DNA from: Nitrospina sp. UBA6727
GTDB taxonomy: Bacteria > Nitrospinota > Nitrospinia > Nitrospinales > VA-1
Direction: 5' to 3'
DNA: 64,000 bases
Assembly: GCA_002454045.1 (NCBI GenBank)
Contig: DKID01000017.1
Location: forward strand, 5,451 to 69,450
The position numbers were made by a program, and so were the translations under genes. Positions 16,138-24,768 of the stretch are shown here, piece after piece (positions within the stretch are counted from its first letter, which is position 1; the number at the start of each line of letters is the position of its first letter). The notes beneath the pieces are model-generated. The model was not told the DNA's origin, did not search any database, and was given only the letters and a program-made list of their open reading frames with translations.

Positions 16138-18768
16138 TCAGCGGTCTTCTTGAATAACGGCTTGGGCGGCGGCGAGGATGGCGGTGGGTACGCGATAAGG
16201 CGAACAGCTGACGTAACCCAAACCTATTTTGTTAAAAAAGTTTATCGACGCGGGGTCGCCGCCGTGCTCTCCGCATACCCCAAAATGAATGTCGGGTTTA
16301 ACCTTTTTCGCTTTGTCGATCGCGATGCAAATCAGTTGACCGAGTCCATCTTCGTCCACCGTGACGAACGGGTCGTGGGTCAGCAAACCTTTTTCGAGAT
16401 ACTGATTTAGGAAGCCGCCGCAGTCATCCCGGCTGAGCCCGAACGCAGTCTGGGTCAGGTCATTGGTTCCGAAGGAAAAGAAATCCGCGTCCACCGCAAT
16501 TTCGTCCGCCGTCAGCGCCGCTCGGGGAAGTTCAATCATGGTGCCGATTTTATAATTCATATCGACGCCGGTTTTTTGCATTACCTCTTCCGCCGTTTCT
16601 ACGATGAGTTCGCGGACAACTTTGAATTCGTTCACATGCGCGACGAGCGGCACCATGATTTCCGGAAAAACCTTAACGCCTTTTTTTATTAGTTTGCAGG
16701 CCGCCTCCGCAACGGCTCTAACTTGCATCCGATAAATACCCGGAAAAGTAATTCCAAGCCGACAACCCCGGTGCCCAAGCATGGGGTTGACTTCTTTCAT
16801 GCTTTCGATTTTCCCGCCGAGTGCCCGCGGTGACACCTCCATCCTGTTCGCCAGGTTTTTTATTTCCGCCGAAGAGTTGGGTAGGAATTCATGCAACGGC
16901 GGATCCAATAATCGCACCGTGACGGGGAACCCATCCATCACTTTAAAAATTTCCGTAAAGTCTTCGCGTTGGATGGGCAATAATTTTTTCAACGCTTCGT
17001 CGCGGATTTTTTCATCGTTGGCGATGATCATTTTTCGTGCCAGGAAAATGCGCTCCTCATCGAAGAACATATGTTCCGTCCGGCATAGCCCTATCCCCTG
17101 CGCTCCGAAATCCCGCGCCATCAGTGCGTCATGCGGGTTGTCGGCGTTGGCTCTAATTTGTAGCGACCGGACTTCCTCCGCCCAGTCCATCATCCGCAAA
17201 AAATTATTGGTCAAGCGAGGTTGAATCAAAGGCACTGCGCCTTTTATCACTTGGCCGGTGGTCCCATCCAAAGTGATGGAATCCAGTTGCTTGAGTTGGA
17301 TGTTCCCCAACGTACATTTTTTTCGTTTCACATTAACTTGCAAGGTGCTGACTCCGGAAACGCAAGGCTTGCCCATCGCCCGCGCCACCACTGCGGCATG
17401 GGAAGTCATCCCACCTCTGGCGGTTAGAATTCCCTGCGACACGCTTATCCCATGAATGTCTTCGGGGGATGTTTCCATGCGGACGAGAATAACTTTTTCT
17501 TTTTTGTCGGCTAGTTCTTGCGCGCGTTCGGGAGTGAATACAATCTTTCCTTCCGCCGCGCCGGGGGAGGCACCTAAGCCGGTCGCCAGCAATTTTAATT
17601 TCGCCTTGGGGTCAATCATCGGATGAAAGATTTGATCCAGTTGGTTTGCGGGAACCCGCATCAAGGCTTCGCGTTTGCTGATCAACCCTTCGTTCACCAT
17701 GTCGATCGCCACTTTGATCGCCGACGCGGTCGTCCGTTTGCCGGCACGGGTTTGCAGTAAGTACAATGTTTTATTTTCGATGGTGAACTCCAAGTCCTGC
17801 ATATCTTTGTAATGGTTTTCCAGTTTCTGATAAACCCTCACTAGAGTCTGATAGACCTCGGGCATATCTTGCTGCAGTTTTTCGATTGGGTTGGGAGTTC
17901 GGATTCCCGCGACGACATCTTCCCCTTGCGCGTTGATCATGTATTCCCCGTAGAATTTTTTTTCTCCCGTCGCCGGGTTTCGGGTAAACGCAACGCCGGT
18001 CGCGGAAGTGTCTCCCATGTTGCCGAACACCATGGACTGGACGGTGACCGCCGTGCCCCATTCGTGCGGGATGCCGTTCAGTCTTCGGTAGGTTCGCGCT
18101 CGTTCTGTGTTCCATGAATTGAATACCGCCTCAATCGTCATGCGCAGTTGTTGCATGGAGTCTTCGGGAAACTCTTCCCGCGTTGCGCGGACCACCAAAG
18201 TTTTGAATTGTCGGATGAGTGCTTTCAATTCGCGCGAGGTAAACTCCGTATCAAACTCGATGTTGCGTTTTAATTTTTTCTTGGCGAGGACCGCCTCAAA
18301 TTTCTCTCCGGGAATCCCCAGCACAACGTTCCCGAACATGGAAATAAATCGCCGATACGAATCGAGGGCAAACCGTTCGTTCTTCGTATTCTTCGCCAAA
18401 CCTTTGGCGGTCGCGTCGTTCAGCCCCAGGTTCAACACCGTATCCATCATGCCGGGCATGGAAACTCTCGCCCCCGACCTCACCGCAACGAGCAGGGGAT
18501 TTTCGGTGTCGCCGAATTTTCTTCCGAGAACTTGTTCCAGATTTTTCAGGCGGGCGAGAACTTCATCCCACAATTTCGGCGGGAAGGAATTTTTGCGTTT
18601 GAAATAGTGAGCGCAGGCTTCCGTACTGATTATGAATCCGGGCGGGACTTGTATTCCCAAGGTGGCCATCTCGGCGAGGTTGGCGCCTTTTCCGCCGAGG
18701 AGGTCTTGCATCTCTGCGTTGCCCTCGGTGTTTTCGTTCCCAAAGGCATAAACATATTTCTGCGTCAT
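16138..18768 (-). CDS. ppdK: pyruvate, phosphate dikinase
   Basis: The protein has 876 residues, full length for the family. It interconverts pyruvate, ATP and phosphate with PEP, AMP and pyrophosphate. Domains are N-terminal ATP-grasp (LGGKGANLAEMATLG, then SGARVSMPGMMDTVLNLGLN), the swivelling phosphohistidine domain (TARGGMTSHAAVVARAMGKP) and the C-terminal PEP/pyruvate TIM barrel, ending with GVCGEHGGDPASI that holds the catalytic Cys. The pyrophosphate produced or used here could be linked to the membrane pyrophosphatase at 36 kb, a common pairing in energy-limited bacteria (inference). It lies 36 bases after glyS in the same direction, so it may be in the glyQ-glyS transcript. Confidence 0.97.
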   Translation of the reverse strand: MTQKYVYAFGNENTEGNAEMQDLLGGKGANLAEMATLGIQVPPGFIISTEACAHYFKRKNSFPPKLWDEVLARLKNLEQVLGRKFGDTENPLLVAVRSGARVSMPGMMDTVLNLGLNDATAKGLAKNTKNERFALDSYRRFISMFGNVVLGIPGEKFEAVLAKKKLKRNIEFDTEFTSRELKALIRQFKTLVVRATREEFPEDSMQQLRMTIEAVFNSWNTERARTYRRLNGIPHEWGTAVTVQSMVFGNMGDTSATGVAFTRNPATGEKKFYGEYMINAQGEDVVAGIRTPNPIEKLQQDMPEVYQTLVRVYQKLENHYKDMQDLEFTIENKTLYLLQTRAGKRTTASAIKVAIDMVNEGLISKREALMRVPANQLDQIFHPMIDPKAKLKLLATGLGASPGAAEGKIVFTPERAQELADKKEKVILVRMETSPEDIHGISVSQGILTARGGMTSHAAVVARAMGKPCVSGVSTLQVNVKRKKCTLGNIQLKQLDSITLDGTTGQVIKGAVPLIQPRLTNNFLRMMDWAEEVRSLQIRANADNPHDALMARDFGAQGIGLCRTEHMFFDEERIFLARKMIIANDEKIRDEALKKLLPIQREDFTEIFKVMDGFPVTVRLLDPPLHEFLPNSSAEIKNLANRMEVSPRALGGKIESMKEVNPMLGHRGCRLGITFPGIYRMQVRAVAEAACKLIKKGVKVFPEIMVPLVAHVNEFKVVRELIVETAEEVMQKTGVDMNYKIGTMIELPRAALTADEIAVDADFFSFGTNDLTQTAFGLSRDDCGGFLNQYLEKGLLTHDPFVTVDEDGLGQLICIAIDKAKKVKPDIHFGVCGEHGGDPASINFFNKIGLGYVSCSPYRVPTAILAAAQAVIQEDR

Positions 18769-18804
18769 AAACGAATCTGCTTTCCAACTAATAGCAAAAT
18801 GGTC

Positions 18805-20877
18805 TTAACTTTTTTTTGAAATGAAAAGAGAAAAATCGGCGAACCCTGAAAAAAGGCTGGAAATCTGGCGAAGAAGGCGCAGGCGATTTTTACACAACGC
18901 AACGTCTTCCACCATGACCATAACCTCATCGAAAAATCTGTCGACGGCGGGTTTTATCTCTACAATTTTTTCCAGAGCCTGGGAGAATTCTTTGTCCTGA
19001 ATATGCTGCAACACCGGCGCCCGAACTTGCAAATATGTCGCGAACAAATTCTTTTCGGCTGGTTCATTCAATAATTCCGTATTCACCTCGCCCTTCGCTT
19101 CATCATTGAGGATGCTGACCACCCGACGAAAAGCAATTGCCAAAGGTTCAAAGTAGGGTTGCTTTTTCAATTCGGAAAAAGCAGAAACTTTTGCTTTGAC
19201 ATCGGCGATGGAATCTATGCCCGCGGACAGCACGCAATCAATCGCGTCATAGGGAAACCCCGCCGCGTGCAAATAGGTTTTGTAGCGCTGGGAAAATAAT
19301 TCCACCACATGATTCTTAATCGTTCCGGCGTCCAGTTTGATTTTCGATTCCATGGCGCGCAGACCTTCCTCGATAAGATGGTCTAAGGAAACCTGCCAAC
19401 CGCGGTGCAGAAAAATTTGTATGATGCCCAGCGCATTTCGTCGCAAGCCATACGGGTCTTCAGAACCGCTAGGAATCAAGCCGATTCCGATGCAACCTAA
19501 AATTGTGTCGAGTTTATCCGCGACGGCGACAATCGCGCCCAACTCGCTCGCGGGAAGATCGTCGCCCGCAAAGGCGGGACGATAATGTTCTTGTATCGCT
19601 TGGGCGACCGTAGGCTCTTCGCCGGAATGGGTAGCGTAATACCCGCCCATAATCCCTTGCAATTCCGGAAATTCATAAACCATCAAAGTTACGAGATCGG
19701 CTTTGCACAAACGCGCGGCTCGCAATGCCCGCGGTTCTTCGTCGGGACAAGTGTGTGCGGATAAAACCCGCGCCAAGCCGCAAATTCTTTCCATCTTTTC
19801 ATGCAAGGTTCCCAACTTTTTTTGGAACACAACTCCTTTCAATGGCTCCACGAAATCATCCAGACTTTTCTTTTTGTCCTCGTTATAAAAAAATCTAGCA
19901 TCCTCCAATCGCGCGCGCAAAACCCGCTCGTTGCCATTTTTAATTTCGTGTCCCTCGCCGGCGGACATGTTGCTAATCGTAATAAAGCAAGGCAGCAAAT
20001 TTCCTTTTTCGTCCGAGACGGGAAAATATTTTTGGTGGTGCTTCATCGTCATCACCAACAATTCCTTTGGTAGTTTCAGAAACTGGGGATCAAAATCTCC
20101 GCGGATGGCGACCGGGAACTCCACCAGAAAATTTACGGTGTTCAATAATTCAAGGTCCTCTTCCACAAACCCGCCAACTTCTTTGGCGAGATTTTGAACC
20201 TGTTCGAGAATTTTCTGTTTCCTGATTTCAGGGTCAACGAATAAAAAATGCTTCGCGCTTTTTTTTAGATACGAAGCAAGGTCTTTCACTTGGAACTCGT
20301 CGGGTTTCAAAAACCGATGTCCCCGCGAAAAACGGTCGCACGCAACACCGTCAAAACTGAATTCCAAAGTTTTGCCGTCGAACAATGCGACGATCCAATG
20401 TAAGGGTCGCGCGAACGGGCGCGTCTTGTTTGCCCATCTCATTTTTTTTGAAAAAGGAATGCGGCTTATAAATTGCGGAAGGAACTCGTTCAAATGGTCG
20501 GAGGTGGGACGGCCCTTCTTCTCCACGCGGGCGCAGACTACCGCCCCTTTGGGAGTGTCCTCTCGGGTCAAAGCGGCAACATCAATTCCTTTGCCGCGGG
20601 CGAATCCAATCGCCGCTTTGGTTGGTTTTCCCTGGTCATCGTAAGCCGCGGAAACGCTTGGGCCGTGGAAGATGTCCACGATATCTTTTTGCAAGGCGTC
20701 CACTTTTTTTACTGAAACCACCAGCCGTCGCGGCGTGCCCAGAACATCGGGTGTCGCGGCGTTGATTTGGTTGCGGGAGAAAAAGGCGGCGAGTTCTTCG
20801 CGCATATATTCGAGGGCGGGCGGAACATATCCCGACGGAATTTCTTCGCAACCAATCTCTAAAAATAATTCGGGCAT
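18805..20877 (-). CDS. glyS: glycine--tRNA ligase beta subunit
   Basis: The protein has 690 residues, the usual length of the bacterial GlyS. It starts with the family N-terminus MPELFLEIGCEEIPSGYVPPAL and includes RWANKTRPFARPLHWIVALF, an HD-like segment (MMGYY replaced by LQGIMGGYYATHSGEE) and the C-terminal DALR-type anticodon domain with DRFFDEVMVMVED. It forms an alpha2beta2 enzyme with GlyQ, whose gene precedes it by 36 bases on the same strand. The two-subunit form is typical of most Gram-negative bacteria, unlike the single-chain enzyme. Confidence 0.97.
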   Translation of the reverse strand: MPELFLEIGCEEIPSGYVPPALEYMREELAAFFSRNQINAATPDVLGTPRRLVVSVKKVDALQKDIVDIFHGPSVSAAYDDQGKPTKAAIGFARGKGIDVAALTREDTPKGAVVCARVEKKGRPTSDHLNEFLPQFISRIPFSKKMRWANKTRPFARPLHWIVALFDGKTLEFSFDGVACDRFSRGHRFLKPDEFQVKDLASYLKKSAKHFLFVDPEIRKQKILEQVQNLAKEVGGFVEEDLELLNTVNFLVEFPVAIRGDFDPQFLKLPKELLVMTMKHHQKYFPVSDEKGNLLPCFITISNMSAGEGHEIKNGNERVLRARLEDARFFYNEDKKKSLDDFVEPLKGVVFQKKLGTLHEKMERICGLARVLSAHTCPDEEPRALRAARLCKADLVTLMVYEFPELQGIMGGYYATHSGEEPTVAQAIQEHYRPAFAGDDLPASELGAIVAVADKLDTILGCIGIGLIPSGSEDPYGLRRNALGIIQIFLHRGWQVSLDHLIEEGLRAMESKIKLDAGTIKNHVVELFSQRYKTYLHAAGFPYDAIDCVLSAGIDSIADVKAKVSAFSELKKQPYFEPLAIAFRRVVSILNDEAKGEVNTELLNEPAEKNLFATYLQVRAPVLQHIQDKEFSQALEKIVEIKPAVDRFFDEVMVMVEDVALCKNRLRLLRQISSLFSGFADFSLFISKKS

Positions 20878-20913
20878 CCTTGTGAACTCAGTTTAACCGT
20901 GTTGCAAATCGTC

Positions 20914-21783
20914 CTACTTTTTCAGCAAGGGAAACTCCATCGCCTCCCTCTGTTGCACATAGTTCTCCGCGCATAACCGAGCCAGATTTCGTACTCGGCC
21001 GATGAACCCGGTCCGCTCCATGACGCTGATTGCTCCCCTGGCGTCTAGCTGATTGAAGGTGTGCGAACATTTTAAAGTGTAGTCGTACGCGGGCAGAACC
21101 AATTCCTGCTCCAGCAAATTCTTCGCTTCCGTTTCGTACATATCAAACCATTGGAACAATCGTTCCTTGCCCGATGCTTCGAAATTGTAACGCGAAAATT
21201 GTTTTTCCGTTTCCCGATGAACATCGCCGTATAAAATATTTTCATTCCATTTCAGATCATAAACGTTGTCCAAATTTTGCAGATACATGGCGATGCGCTC
21301 CAGCCCATATGTTAATTCCGCGGTGACGGGTTTCAAATCTATGCCGCCGACCTGCTGAAAATAAGTGAACTGGGTAATCTCCATACCGTCCAACCACACC
21401 TCCCATCCCAAGCCCCAAGCCCCGAGGGTGGGCGACTCCCAATCATCTTCCACAAAACGGATGTCGTGTTTCAATGGATCCACTCCCAACGAAATCAAAC
21501 TATCCAAGTAAAGATTTTGCACATCTTCGGGCGATGGTTTTAGGATGACTTGAAACTGGTAATAATGTTGCAGCCGATTAGGATTTTCCCCATACCTACC
21601 ATCGGCGGGGCGACGCGAAGGTTCGACATAAGCGGCGTAATAAGGTTCCGGACCCAACGCCCGGAAAAACGTGCACGGATTAAACGTCCCCGCGCCCACT
21701 TCAATGTCGTAAGGTTGGTGCAGGACGCACCCTTTGGACGACCAGTAGTTTTGCAGATTGAGAATGACATCCTGAAAATTCAT
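20914..21783 (-). CDS. glyQ: glycine--tRNA ligase alpha subunit
   Basis: The protein has 289 residues from ATG 21783. It is the catalytic subunit: MNFQDVILNLQNYW start, GAGTFNPCTFFRALGPEPY, EPSRRPADGRYGENPNRLQH and the QVGGIDLKPV region form the class II active site that activates glycine. The frame stays open 71 codons upstream through the preceding lipoprotein gene in another phase, but the conserved start is clear. ATG 21783 overlaps the stop of the upstream FG-GAP lipoprotein by four bases (ATGA), so glyQ translation is probably coupled to that gene. Confidence 0.97.
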   Translation of the reverse strand: MNFQDVILNLQNYWSSKGCVLHQPYDIEVGAGTFNPCTFFRALGPEPYYAAYVEPSRRPADGRYGENPNRLQHYYQFQVILKPSPEDVQNLYLDSLISLGVDPLKHDIRFVEDDWESPTLGAWGLGWEVWLDGMEITQFTYFQQVGGIDLKPVTAELTYGLERIAMYLQNLDNVYDLKWNENILYGDVHRETEKQFSRYNFEASGKERLFQWFDMYETEAKNLLEQELVLPAYDYTLKCSHTFNQLDARGAISVMERTGFIGRVRNLARLCAENYVQQREAMEFPLLKK

Positions 21784-22940
21784 AACCGTTGCGGAGCATT
21801 CATTTTTCTGATGAAAACTTCGAGGATTTGTTTTTGGTATAACACCACGGCGATGTCCATCATGCCGTCGTGGTTGAAGTCCGCGCCGGTGATGGAACGG
21901 GGCTGCGACCCGACGACGTAATTGAAATGCGGGTACACAAACGTCCCGTCTCCCTTCCCCGGGAGCAGGGATATGGACGCTCCCCGTCGGTTGCACACGA
22001 TGATGTCGGGAATTTTGTCGCCGGTGAAGTCGCCCACAACAATATTGTGCGGTCCTTTTTCGCCAGCGAAATCGTCTAGTTTGGAGAACGCGCCGTTGCC
22101 GTCTCCCATGTAAATGCTGAGGCTGTCCTGCATCGGGCTTGACGCGATCAAGTCTGTCTTGCCGTCGAGGTTCATGTCATGGTGAATGATGAAAGAGGAT
22201 TGGCGACCGCCGGTGATTTTTTTGGGCGGCATAAAAGTTCCGTCACCGTTGCCCAAAAACATTTTGATGTGTCGCACCTTGACGGCGTTGAGCGCTATGG
22301 CGATGTCTTGGTTCCCGTCGCGGTTGTAGTCGTCGACGGATAAGTAGGCGGGGGTGGGTCCCGCTTGGTAGACTTCGGCGACTTTAAAAGTTCCGTCCCC
22401 CACTCCAAGCAGGATGACCAATTTGTTGAAGCGCAAAGTTACGGCGAGGTCGATGTTTTCATCGTTGTCGAAATCCGCCGCCGCGATGGCGATGGGGAGC
22501 CGTCCCACCGACACCTCGGTCTTCAGTTTGAAGAGTCCATCTTTTTGTCCGAGAATGATGGAGACGTTGCCGTCGCCGTAGTTGCACAAGGCGATGTCGG
22601 GAATGCGGTCGCCGTTGAAGTCCGCCACATCCAACGCGAAAGGTTCGCGACCAGTTTCGATGGTCTGCGGATTTTTGAAGGTGCCGTCGCCGATACCTTC
22701 CAAAAAAGTTAGAGAGTGTCCCGCGGAATTGACTACCAAAAGATCGGGGAATTCATCGTTGTTCATGTCCTGCGCCAACACCACTTCCGGTTTTTCTCCG
22801 ACCTTGTAAGAAATCGGCAGGGCAAATAAATCTGGCGGCGGCCGACTTTCCTCGCAGCCGGATAACAGGAAAGTTCCTAATAAGGAAACCAAAATTTTTA
22901 TTTTCGTCCGCTTCAGTTTTGCCACCGCAACCTTTCCCAT
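21780..22940 (-). CDS. FG-GAP/VCBS repeat lipoprotein
   Basis: The protein has 386 residues. The N-terminus is basic, then hydrophobic, with a lipobox LLSG/C near residue 29, so it is likely a lipid-anchored surface or periplasmic protein. The rest is a beta-propeller of seven or so FG-GAP repeats, each carrying a calcium-binding-like DxNxDxxxD loop: DMNNDEFPD, DFNGDRIPD, DFDNDENID, DYNRDGNQD, DMNLDGKTD, DFTGDKIPD and DFNHDGMMD, alternating with GDGTF turns. Such propellers mediate adhesion or binding. Its stop codon overlaps the start of glyQ by four bases, an unexpected operon partner for a tRNA synthetase. Confidence 0.85.
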   Translation of the reverse strand: MGKVAVAKLKRTKIKILVSLLGTFLLSGCEESRPPPDLFALPISYKVGEKPEVVLAQDMNNDEFPDLLVVNSAGHSLTFLEGIGDGTFKNPQTIETGREPFALDVADFNGDRIPDIALCNYGDGNVSIILGQKDGLFKLKTEVSVGRLPIAIAAADFDNDENIDLAVTLRFNKLVILLGVGDGTFKVAEVYQAGPTPAYLSVDDYNRDGNQDIAIALNAVKVRHIKMFLGNGDGTFMPPKKITGGRQSSFIIHHDMNLDGKTDLIASSPMQDSLSIYMGDGNGAFSKLDDFAGEKGPHNIVVGDFTGDKIPDIIVCNRRGASISLLPGKGDGTFVYPHFNYVVGSQPRSITGADFNHDGMMDIAVVLYQKQILEVFIRKMNAPQRL

Positions 22941-22983
22941 TCCGAATCAAAACGATTTTTTGTTATACAGGATGCTCCAGAAC

Positions 22984-23013
22984 TTGTAAATAAGTTTGAA
23001 AGAATGCTATAAT
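22984..23013 (+). promoter_or_regulatory. candidate sigma70 promoter for the LysM/M23 lipoprotein gene
   Basis: TTGTAA (22984-22989) is followed after 18 bases by a perfect TATAAT (23008-23013), which is preceded by TGC so the -10 is of the extended type. Transcription would start near 23020, about 30 bases before ATG 23050. The call rests on consensus matching only. Confidence 0.55.
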
Positions 23014-23049
23014 TTTCAAGAGGTTATAGCATATTCGGGTTCCCAAAAA

Positions 23050-23784
23050 ATGCTCTCCCATCATTATTTCAAACCTATTTTTTTTAGTAGCCTTTTATTC
23101 CTCGCCGGATGCTGGGGTCTCCAACTTAATCCTTGGTCCGATGGCGAAGGGGTGTACCACACGGTGCAAAAAGGACAGAACCTGTATCGCATCGCGAAAG
23201 CCTATGAACTGGACGTGGAAGTTTTGCGACGCGTCAACCATATTGGAGACCCATCCAAACTCAAGGCGGGCGCGCGGTTGTGGATACCGGGAGCCCGCAG
23301 AGTTTTGCAGATGTCGTCACGCGAAAAACTTTCCGCGTCGGCACGCGAAAAACCTCGCGCATCAATCGCAAAAAAGAAAACGCCGCGGACTGTCAAACCC
23401 CGCAAAGGTTTTTTAATCTGGCCTGCTAAGGGAGCGCTGACTTCTCGATTCGGGATTCGGAACAAAAGAAAGCACGAGGGGATCGACATTGCGGCGCCTA
23501 AGGGAACCCCTATTTACTCCGCCGCGGATGGGAAGGTGGTGTTCAGTGGATGGGGTCCAACCGGCTATGGAAAAATGGTCATCATAAAACACAAAAATCA
23601 TCTGACCACTCTTTACGCGCACAACTCCAAACTCCTCGTCAAAAAAGGTAGCCGGGTTAAGCAAGGACAAAAAATTTCTTTGATGGGAAACACGGGTCGG
23701 TCTACTGGTCCCCATCTTCATTTTGAAGTGCGCAACAACACGCGCCCGAAAGATCCCATCAAGTATTTGTCCGCCATAAAATAG
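23050..23784 (+). CDS. LysM and M23 peptidase lipoprotein (NlpD/EnvC-like)
   Basis: The protein has 244 residues from ATG 23050. A TTG further upstream would sit inside the promoter. The lipobox LFLAG/C is near residue 20. A LysM domain (YHTVQKGQNLYRIAKAYELD, about residues 36-80) binds peptidoglycan, a Lys/Arg-rich linker follows, and an M23 domain fills the C-terminal half. Metal ligands appear complete: HEGIDIAAP (HxxxD) and GPHLHFEVR (HxH). It could therefore be an active endopeptidase, or an amidase activator like NlpD whose catalytic site is degenerate in E. coli. It is followed by apt in the same direction. Confidence 0.9.
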   Translation: MLSHHYFKPIFFSSLLFLAGCWGLQLNPWSDGEGVYHTVQKGQNLYRIAKAYELDVEVLRRVNHIGDPSKLKAGARLWIPGARRVLQMSSREKLSASAREKPRASIAKKKTPRTVKPRKGFLIWPAKGALTSRFGIRNKRKHEGIDIAAPKGTPIYSAADGKVVFSGWGPTGYGKMVIIKHKNHLTTLYAHNSKLLVKKGSRVKQGQKISLMGNTGRSTGPHLHFEVRNNTRPKDPIKYLSAIK

Positions 23785-23859
23785 GTTTTCTTTTTTTAAT
23801 TTTTGCTAGAAAAAGCAACGCAACTTTGCGCCAACGCGAATTTCAAGAAAGGCGAGACC

Positions 23860-24381
23860 ATGGAATCTATGAAGCAAATCATCCGCGATGTTCCAGACTT
23901 TCCCAAAGAGGGAATCATCTTCAAAGACATTACTCCGCTGCTTAGCGACGGCGCGGCGTTTCAAAAAGTGATCCATTCCCTGAAGAATCGTTACGCGGAA
24001 AAGCAAGTGGACATGGTGGTCGGCGTGGAGGCACGCGGCTTCATCTTCGCTTCGGCGTTGGCTTACGCGCTGGGTGCCGGCGTGGTCATGATTCGAAAAC
24101 CGGGCAAGTTGCCTTACAAAACTTTCCAGAAAACTTACTCGCTGGAATACGGAACCGACGCCGCCGAAATCCATCAGGATGCTTTGCGGTCAGGACAAAA
24201 TGTCGTCGTCGTGGATGACGTGTTGGCCACCGGGGGAACTCTTTCCGCCACGCTTGATTTGATTACGGAAAATTTTGCAAATGTAAAAATCCTCGAAGTC
24301 GCCTTCCTGATTGAATTGGATTTTCTGAATGGCCGCGAGAAACTCAAAGGCGTTCCGATTCACTCCATAATCCACTACTAG
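23860..24381 (+). CDS. apt: adenine phosphoribosyltransferase
   Basis: The protein has 173 residues from ATG 23860, preceded by an AAAGGCGAG ribosome-binding site. A longer frame to 23803 adds residues not seen in the family. It salvages adenine with PRPP to AMP. Motifs are IRDVPDFPKEGIIFKDITPL at the N-terminus, GVEARGFIFASALAY, RKPGKLPY and the PRPP loop VVVVDDVLATGGTL. The substrate PRPP is made by prs at 39-40 kb. It is 75 bases after the M23 gene, so co-transcription is possible. Confidence 0.96.
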   Translation: MESMKQIIRDVPDFPKEGIIFKDITPLLSDGAAFQKVIHSLKNRYAEKQVDMVVGVEARGFIFASALAYALGAGVVMIRKPGKLPYKTFQKTYSLEYGTDAAEIHQDALRSGQNVVVVDDVLATGGTLSATLDLITENFANVKILEVAFLIELDFLNGREKLKGVPIHSIIHY

Positions 24382-24417
24382 CCCGTCGCCGCGAAAACGT
24401 AACGGCGAAGAAGAACA

Positions 24418-24645
24418 TCACGGTCCCGCGTTTAGCGGGCGGAAGGGGATTTCTTTCGCAAGCGCTTCGACCAACCGGCGGGTGTCTTCCAAATAATCGG
24501 GGGATATGATGAGCTCGATGATTCCGCGGGAAGCGTCCAGCGTTCGCACCACCGCTAAGTTTTCGTAGCCTTCAAAAATGCTGACGATGTACGCGATGTC
24601 TTTTTTATCAACTTCGATTTGCCATTGAACGGAGTCAGTTCGCAT
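24418..24645 (-). CDS. DUF4911-type small protein
   Basis: The protein has 75 residues with an alpha/beta pattern resembling an ACT-like or ferredoxin-like half: VDKKDIAYIVSIFEGYENLA, VVRTLDASRGIIELIISPD and a C-terminal helix DTRRLVEALAKEI. This matches the small DUF4911 family often seen next to mnmG-type genes. The function is unknown. It follows mnmG by 36 bases on the same strand, and the gap holds the end of a repeat block. The assignment is from memory of the family and not from a search. Confidence 0.7.
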   Translation of the reverse strand: MRTDSVQWQIEVDKKDIAYIVSIFEGYENLAVVRTLDASRGIIELIISPDYLEDTRRLVEALAKEIPFRPLNAGP

Positions 24646-24678
24646 AGCATTTTTTCCGGCAAGGAAAAACGCCGCGGA

Positions 24679-24768
24679 GTGTCACGGCGATGACGGTGCG
24701 CGGCGACGCGGCGGTCGCGGTGACGATGGTGGCGTGACGACGGCGGCGGCGCGGCGGGAAAGTTTTTC
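24679..24768. repeat. GC-rich repeat block overlapping the mnmG 3' end
   Basis: Runs of CGGCGATGACGGTGCGCGGCG, GCGGTCGCGGTGACGATGG and GTGACGACGGCGGCGGCGCG end with a GCGGGAAAGTTTTTCGAGG segment (24748-24766), which matches the GCGGAAAACTTTTCGC core of the family. The block supplies the last 20 to 25 codons of mnmG, so it has replaced or extended the native C-terminus. Confidence 0.6.
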
